64,000 nt of DNA from Clarkia xantiana subsp. parviflora. Lineage: Eukaryota; Streptophyta; Magnoliopsida; Myrtales; Onagraceae. The notes beneath the pieces were generated by a model. It searched no databases and was not told the DNA's origin. It saw nothing but the letters and a program-made list of their open reading frames with translations. Both the position numbers and the translations under genes were made by a program. Shown here one piece after another: positions 63,712-64,000 of the stretch (positions are counted from its first letter, which is position 1; the number at the start of each line of letters is the position of its first letter). The stretch lies in NCBI GenBank assembly GCA_036873135.1, contig JAPTYO010000002.1:50896204-50960203 (forward strand). Reading direction: 5' to 3'.

Positions 63712-64000
63712 TGTAAGCATATGGTGATGGCCGCCGTAATTGGTAGCCCATAATATGTATAGTTTACCTAATGAAATTGGGTAAATGTCACATAAGGGTA
63801 ATTGGGCTAGACCAAAATCCCAATTGACATGGGAGGCCCAAAATTGGGCCTCCCCAAATACATAGGCCGGCCGAATTATTAAGGTGGGGTAAAGTGGACT
63901 TTTGTCCACTTTACTCCTCCTATAAATAAGAGGTGTTAGGGAATATTTTAGGGCTAATCATAATTCCCTCATAAGAGTGTTTTAGACAGAAAACCCTCCT
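63712..64000 (+). mobile_element. Element I: start of a Ty1/copia LTR on the plus strand, cut by the window edge
   Basis: TGTAAGCATATGGTGATGG matches the minus-strand start of the G/H LTRs (TGTTAGCATAAGGTGATAGG). The similarity continues through the GGCCGGCCGAATT and GTGGACTTTTGTCCACTTT segments to the TATA box (CTATAAATA, 63920-63928). It interrupts H's integrase. Whether it is a solo LTR or a full element cannot be seen. Confidence 0.75.

Overview
The window is plant nuclear repeat DNA. It consists almost entirely of LTR retrotransposons inserted into one another, and I see no host gene. The Ty3/gypsy elements look like the plant Tat lineage: a second, archaeal-type RNase H domain precedes the integrase, the 3' region is long and non-coding with tandem arrays, and an accessory gene lies on the strand opposite gag-pol. 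Together with Ty1/copia elements primed by initiator tRNA-Met, this fits a flowering plant, probably a dicot. The species cannot be read from this sequence.

Layout, resolved from LTR ends and target-site duplications (TSDs). Element D is the oldest substrate, with both ends outside the window; its visible parts are 27083-32963 and 50872-51222. Element A (1-27077, 5' end off-window) sits in D's tandem array. Element B (1150-21495, TSD TGGCC) splits the integrase of A. Element C (3332-14061, TSD GTCAC) splits the gag zinc knuckle of B. Element E (32964-50866, minus strand, TSD GTGAC) sits in the leader of D's antisense gene. Element F (42704-50840, TSD GTGAT) sits in the 5' LTR of E. A probable solo LTR (28171-29212, TSD ACAAC) also sits in D. 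The right end is Ty1/copia: H (51223-63711, minus strand) is interrupted by its relative G (52291-60750, TSD ATGAG) and by the start of a third copia LTR, I, on the plus strand (63712 to the edge).

No gypsy element here has an intact reverse transcriptase. B has two in-frame pol deletions, C has gag plus protease but no pol, F has only a rearranged gag, and E has no sense gene. C has nearly identical LTRs, so it moved recently and presumably used enzymes supplied by a relative. All six gypsy elements keep a complete or decayed antisense accessory gene. In several copies it has visible intron boundaries, and in B it has its own TATA box. Between the sense genes and this antisense gene each family carries its own tandem array, whose units contain short inverted repeats.

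The most unusual signal is a structured element in the LTR leader of families A, B, C, E and F. A fixed GCATCGGAGAGGG core and a TTGCAGG-like 3' edge flank a hairpin whose arms differ between families but stay complementary. The second is the pair of palindromic tandem arrays inside the LTRs of C and E, which change copy number between the two LTRs of one element.
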